Of a DNA stretch of 17,926 bases, positions 14,082 through 17,926 are shown piece after piece. Position 1 is the first letter of the stretch. Each line of letters begins with the position of its first letter. The position numbers were made by a program, and so were the translations under genes. The DNA comes from Actinomycetes bacterium (lineage in GTDB: Bacteria; Actinomycetota; Thermoleophilia; Solirubrobacterales; 70-9): assembly GCA_023434465.1 (NCBI GenBank), contig JAEYSQ010000057.1, forward strand, positions 1 through 17,926. The letters run 5' to 3'. The notes under the pieces were generated by a model. It was given only the letters and a program-made list of their open reading frames with translations, searched no databases and was not told the origin of the DNA.

Positions 14082-15529
14082 GCGGGACCGAAACCGGAAG
14101 CGTGGAAGCGATCGAGACGCGGGTGCTGCTGCGCCACGCCGAGGATCCGAAGATGGCGACCCTGCCCGGATACGAGTCCTACGGTGGCTACGAAGTTCTG
14201 AAGAAGGCGCTGAAGGAAATCGAACCGGAGTGGATCGTCAACGAGCTCGAGGAATCGGGTCTGCGCGGTCGCGGTGGCGCCGGATTCTCGATGGGCAAGA
14301 AGGTTTCCTTCCTGCCCCACACCGACCAGGCCAAGTACCTCTGCTGCAACGCCGATGAATCCGAACCCGGCGCGTTCAAGGACCGTGAGCTGATGCAGCG
14401 AAACCCCCATCAGTTGATCGAGGGGATGATCATCTCCAGCTTCGCGGCGGGGATCGGTCACGCCTTCATCTTCATCCGGGGCGAGTACGACGATCAGGCC
14501 GACATCCTTGACCGTGCGGTCGCGGAGGCCTACGACGCCGGTTACCTCGGTGCCAACATCCTCGGCTCCGGCTACGGCCTCGAACTCATCGTCCACCGCG
14601 GTGCCGGTGCCTACATCTGCGGTGAGGAAACGGCATTGCTGGACGCGCTCGAAGGCAAGCGGGGAAATCCGCGCCTGAAGCCGCCGTTCCCGGCCGTTCA
14701 GGGCCTCTACGGCGGTCCGACCCTTATCAACAACGTCGAGACGCTCAGCAACGTCAGCCACATCGTCGCCAACGGCGCCGACTGGTTCAAGAGCTTCGGT
14801 ACCGAGCAGTCACCGGGGACCAAGGTCGTCTCGGTCTCCGGTTGCGTGAAGCGTCCGGGCAACTTCGAAGTCGAACTCGGCGTGTCCCTGCGGGACCTGA
14901 TCTACGGGCTGGCCGGTGGTCCGCTCGAAGGCCGCGAGATCAAGGCCTTCTACCCGGGAGGTTCCTCGTCACCGGTGCTGACCCCGGCGGAGATGGACCT
15001 GCCCTACTCGTTCGAGGCGATGGCCGAGGCCGGCTCGATGCTCGGTTCAGGCTCGATCATCGTCGCCGATGATTCGGTCTCGATTCCGCGGATGGCGAAG
15101 CGGACTTCGAAGTTCTACCGGCACGAGTCCTGCGGCAAGTGCACTCCCTGCCGCGAGGGAACCAGCTGGACCGACAAGATGCTCGAACGGGTCTGTGCCG
15201 GTGAGGCGACCCCGATGGATCTCGACATCATCTCCTCGGTCCAGGACAACATCATGGGCAACTGTCTCTGCGTGCTCGGCGACGCGATGGCGATGCCGGT
15301 CAGTTCGATGGTCAAGAAGTTCCGCGACGAGTTCGAGCAGACGATCGCCAGCGAAGCGGTCAACGCCTGGGAGTCTTCGCTGGGAGATGGCGAGGAGTCC
15401 CCGGGTCGTGACGTCAACGCCAACGAGGATCCGCCCGGTCCCGGCGGCGAAAGCCCGGAAGCGATCCGGCGCGAGCGCCTCGCCGGCCGCGACATCCCCT
15501 CGACGGTCAACGGTGGAGGCGGTTACTGA
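14078..15529 (+). CDS. nuoF: NADH-quinone oxidoreductase subunit F (NADH/FMN-binding)
   Basis: Complex I subunit (51-kDa family) that oxidises NADH through FMN and passes electrons to cluster N3. In 483 residues the NADH/FMN glycine motif is GLRGRGGAGF at 61-70, followed by CCNADESEPGAFKDRE at 89-104 and GAGAYICGEETALLDALEG at 175-193. N3 ligands are C352, C355 and C358 (ESCGKCTPCREG) and C398 (CLCVLGD). After the conserved end near residue 420 a hydrophilic Gly/Pro/Glu-rich tail of about 60 residues finishes in NGGGGY. The ATG at 14078 overlaps the nuoE stop (ATGA) behind GGAAAGGGG (14061-14069). The stop shares one base with the nuoG ATG. Confidence 0.97.
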   Translation: MSGTETGSVEAIETRVLLRHAEDPKMATLPGYESYGGYEVLKKALKEIEPEWIVNELEESGLRGRGGAGFSMGKKVSFLPHTDQAKYLCCNADESEPGAFKDRELMQRNPHQLIEGMIISSFAAGIGHAFIFIRGEYDDQADILDRAVAEAYDAGYLGANILGSGYGLELIVHRGAGAYICGEETALLDALEGKRGNPRLKPPFPAVQGLYGGPTLINNVETLSNVSHIVANGADWFKSFGTEQSPGTKVVSVSGCVKRPGNFEVELGVSLRDLIYGLAGGPLEGREIKAFYPGGSSSPVLTPAEMDLPYSFEAMAEAGSMLGSGSIIVADDSVSIPRMAKRTSKFYRHESCGKCTPCREGTSWTDKMLERVCAGEATPMDLDIISSVQDNIMGNCLCVLGDAMAMPVSSMVKKFRDEFEQTIASEAVNAWESSLGDGEESPGRDVNANEDPPGPGGESPEAIRRERLAGRDIPSTVNGGGGY

Positions 15530-17926
15530 TGCCGGCGCCCAAGAAGAATCCGATCACCCTTACGGTCGACGGTCGCGAGATCGAGGCGATCGAAGGCACG
15601 ATGCTGGTCGACGCGGCCAAGCAGGGTGACATCGAGATCCCCGTCTTCTGTTACGAACCGAAGCTCGGCGCACCGGTCGGTGCCTGTCGCATGTGCCTGG
15701 TCGAGATCGAGGGAATCCCGAAGCTCCAGACCGCTTGCTCGACCCCGGTTCGCGACGGCATGGTCGTCCACACCCGGACCGAGCAGGTCAAGGAAGCCCA
15801 GAACGCGGTGGTCGAGTTCCTGCTCGTCAACCACCCGCTCGACTGCCCGGTCTGCGACAAGGGCGGCGAATGCCCGCTGCAGGACATCTCGATGGGCTGG
15901 GGCCCCGACCGCAGCCGCGTCGTCGACCCTAAACGCCACTTCGAAAAGCCGGTTCCGCTCTCGCCGCTCATCGCAATCGACCGCGAGCGCTGCATCCTCT
16001 GTTACCGCTGCGCCCGGTTCAGCCAGGAGGTCTCCGAGGACGGTCAGCTCCAGCTCCTCGAGCGTGGTGCCGACTCCTACATCGGGACCTTCGACGACCG
16101 GCCCTACATCGCTCCCTTCCAGGGCAACATCACGGAACTTTGTCCGGTCGGTGCCCTGACGTCGTACACCTACCGCTTCCAGGCCCGTCCCTGGGACATC
16201 GAACAGGGCGGTTCCGTCTGCACCCTCTGTCCGAGCCAATGCAACGTGAGCTTTACGATCCGGGACGAGCAGGTCAAACGGGTGCTCGACCGGCAAAACG
16301 ACGCCGTCGACGACGGCTGGCTCTGCGATCGCGGACGCTACGGCTACCAGGCGATGTACTCGCAGGACCGGGTCATGAACCCGCTGCGCTACGTCGACGG
16401 TCACCCGGTTCCGGCGGGCTGGGCGGACGCCCTGGAGGCGGCCCAGCTCGGGCTCGCCGCGGCGGATGGCAAGGTCGCGGCGCTGGTCGGCGACGCCTCC
16501 AACGAAGAAGCCTTCATCCTGCAGGACCTGGTCCGGAACGGTCTTGGCTCCAGGGACATCGATTCGCGGCCCGCTCCCACGATCGGCCGTGACCAGCGGG
16601 TCCTTCTCGACGATCCCGCCACCCAGGCCCGGGTCGCCGACATCGATCACGCCGATCTCGTACTCGTGCTCGGCACCGATCCGATCCACTCCGCGCCCGC
16701 CTTCGACCTGCGGGTTCGCAAGGCGGTTCGCCGGAACGGCACCGCGCTCGCAGTAGCCACCGAGCGTCCCTCGGCTCTCGACGGCGGAGCCTCGGAAGTG
16801 GAAAGGATCGCTCCCGGCCAGTCCGCCACCTACCTCGCCGGTCTGCTCGACCAGGTCAAGGCCGGCTCCAGCGAAGGGATCGCCGGGCTGCTCAAGGATT
16901 CCGGTCATACCGTGCTGATCTGGGGTGAACGGATCGCCCGCGGCGAGAACGGGCCGGCTGCGATCGAGTCGCTGCTGGGCCTCGCGGCTGCCCTCGACCT
17001 GGCCGGCCAGGACGAATCGGGCCTGATCGAGATTCCCGACGTCGCCAACGCCCGCGGCCTGCGTGAAGTGGGTTGCCTGCCCGACGCCGGGCCCGGTCTG
17101 GCCCCGGTCGAAGCCGGTCGCGACGTCGAGGAGATCCGCGCCGGCCTCGAATCCGGCGAAGTGAAAGCGGTCGTGCTCTACGGCGTCGACCCGCTCCGCG
17201 ACTTTCCCGATACCGACGGCTGGCGCCGCGCTCTCGAAAATGCCGACTTCATCGTCCACTTCACGATGGCTGCGACCGACACCACCGAGTTCGCGGACGT
17301 CGTCTTCCCGCTTGAATCACACGCGGAGAAGGACGGCACCATCACCCACACCGAAGGTCGCCTGCAGCGGGTCCGTCCCGCCGCCGCCCGTCCCGGCGAC
17401 ATCCGCGGAGGCTGGCACGTCCTGGCCGAACTCGCCGCCGCTCTCGGCCACGAAACCGGAATCAACTCAGTTCCCGAAGCGCTGGCAAAGATCACCGAGT
17501 CCGTCCCCTTCTACGCCGGTCTCACCGATCAGGAAATCGGTGGCCGCGGCATCCGTTGGCAGGACCGTCCGGCCGCTGATTCCTGGTCCTTGAACGCTGC
17601 GGCGGGGCCCGTCGGGGGTACCGACGGCCGGACTTCGCCGGGAGTTCCGTCGGTACCCCCGACGGACCCCGCTGATGCTTCGGGCAGCGGTCTGGTGCTT
17701 GGTACCTACCGCGACCTGTGGGCCAATTCCACTACGGACCTTAGTCCCGCGCTCAACTATCTGATTCCCGCCCAGCGACTGGAAGTGTCGGTTGCTGATG
17801 CGGAGCGACTCGGACTCGAACGGGGTGATGAGGTTGCCGTCAAGTCCGGTGACGCCGAAGTCACCGCTGTCGTGGCGATCCGGGCGGCGCTGCCGGAGGG
17901 GACCTGCTTCCTGATCGAAGGAACCC
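15529..17926 (+). CDS. nuoG: NADH-quinone oxidoreductase subunit G, 3' end cut by window
   Basis: Complex I subunit (75-kDa family) that carries the chain of Fe-S clusters between NuoF and NuoB. The open 799 codons have no stop before the window end. Ligand sets seen are [2Fe-2S] C41, C53, C56, C70; H102, C106, C109, C115 (HPLDCPVCDKGGEC); C155, C158, C161 with C205 (CPVGAL); and the extra N7-type set C231, C234, C238, C266, found in only some bacterial NuoG proteins. A molybdopterin-oxidoreductase-like domain follows, without evident cofactor function, and then the start of the C-terminal beta-barrel domain (LGTYRDLWAN, PAQRLEVS). Between these two domains, residues 692-715 are encoded by the second palindromic element (17602-17672). 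The ATG shares a base with the nuoF stop. Confidence 0.96.
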   Translation, partial: MPAPKKNPITLTVDGREIEAIEGTMLVDAAKQGDIEIPVFCYEPKLGAPVGACRMCLVEIEGIPKLQTACSTPVRDGMVVHTRTEQVKEAQNAVVEFLLVNHPLDCPVCDKGGECPLQDISMGWGPDRSRVVDPKRHFEKPVPLSPLIAIDRERCILCYRCARFSQEVSEDGQLQLLERGADSYIGTFDDRPYIAPFQGNITELCPVGALTSYTYRFQARPWDIEQGGSVCTLCPSQCNVSFTIRDEQVKRVLDRQNDAVDDGWLCDRGRYGYQAMYSQDRVMNPLRYVDGHPVPAGWADALEAAQLGLAAADGKVAALVGDASNEEAFILQDLVRNGLGSRDIDSRPAPTIGRDQRVLLDDPATQARVADIDHADLVLVLGTDPIHSAPAFDLRVRKAVRRNGTALAVATERPSALDGGASEVERIAPGQSATYLAGLLDQVKAGSSEGIAGLLKDSGHTVLIWGERIARGENGPAAIESLLGLAAALDLAGQDESGLIEIPDVANARGLREVGCLPDAGPGLAPVEAGRDVEEIRAGLESGEVKAVVLYGVDPLRDFPDTDGWRRALENADFIVHFTMAATDTTEFADVVFPLESHAEKDGTITHTEGRLQRVRPAAARPGDIRGGWHVLAELAAALGHETGINSVPEALAKITESVPFYAGLTDQEIGGRGIRWQDRPAADSWSLNAAAGPVGGTDGRTSPGVPSVPPTDPADASGSGLVLGTYRDLWANSTTDLSPALNYLIPAQRLEVSVADAERLGLERGDEVAVKSGDAEVTAVVAIRAALPEGTCFLIEGT
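17602..17672 (-). repeat. 71-bp palindromic element, copy 2, in-frame within nuoG, inverted
   Basis: Arms of 26 nt (17602-17627 and 17647-17672) pair at every position except one (17608 C against 17666 A). The 19-nt loop (17628-17646) is the exact reverse complement of the copy 1 loop, so this copy is assigned the minus strand. Identity with copy 1 is complete over the central 25 nt (17625-17649) and about 76% over the full 71 positions without gaps. A GGTACC palindrome occurs in each arm. On the nuoG strand it reads Ala-Gly-Pro-Val-Gly-Gly through Pro-Pro-Thr-Asp-Pro-Ala. Confidence 0.9.

Noticed and set aside
15523..17259. 578-codon open frame on the minus strand, antisense to nuoG
   Set aside because: nuoG has all its Fe-S ligands and is certain. 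The antisense product shows no family signature and is rich in Arg, Gly, Val and Asp, as expected from reading high-GC codons backwards.

Overview
The window is high-GC DNA, densely packed with genes, with frequent GTG and TTG starts and stop/start overlaps. Gene content and protein style (PucR-family regulator, actinobacterial-type acetyl-CoA synthetase, Nuo subunits with low-complexity extensions) point to an actinomycetote, plausibly class Thermoleophilia (Solirubrobacterales-like). That placement is inference from style, not from a marker gene. I found no rRNA, tRNA, CRISPR array, integrase or insertion sequence. No gene-free stretch exceeds 300 bases; the longest is 10045-10195.

Layout. 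Positions 1-1308 (+) hold the 3' part of a PucR/CdaR-type regulator whose start lies before the window. It converges on a minus-strand unit: a CAP-domain secreted protein (3994-4617), acetyl-CoA synthetase acs (1898-3895) and a five-helix membrane protein (1311-1880). msrB (4599-5003, +) overlaps the 5' end of the CAP gene head to head. A second minus-strand unit follows: a c-type cytochrome lipoprotein (6997-7449), serS (5716-6981) and an orphan NarL/LuxR response regulator (5042-5719) whose GTG start overlaps the serS stop. Divergent from it, on plus, run a flavin reductase (7482-7976), a PhzF-family protein (7986-8855) and an NAD(P)-binding SDR-like protein (8882-9529). A small four-helix membrane protein (9565-10044, -) is divergent from the nuo operon.

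From 10196 to the right edge runs the respiratory complex I operon nuoA-B-C-D-E-F-G. Every junction overlaps by 1-10 bases, and nuoG is cut by the window end. The Fe-S ligands of NuoB, NuoE, NuoF and NuoG are all present. NADH would enter at NuoEFG, pass along the NuoG and NuoB clusters, and reach quinone at the NuoB/NuoD interface; the pump subunits should lie further right.

The most notable finding is a pair of 71-bp palindromic elements inside coding sequence, one in nuoC (11681-11751) and one, inverted, in nuoG (17602-17672). Both have 26-nt arms around the same 19-nt loop AACTCCCGGCGAAGTCCGG. The central 25 nt are identical while the arms have diverged with at least six compensatory base-pair changes. 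Both copies are free of stop codons in all six frames and are read through as Gly/Pro/Ala-rich linkers. They look like members of a dispersed, protein-embedded palindromic repeat family, similar in concept to Rickettsia palindromic elements.
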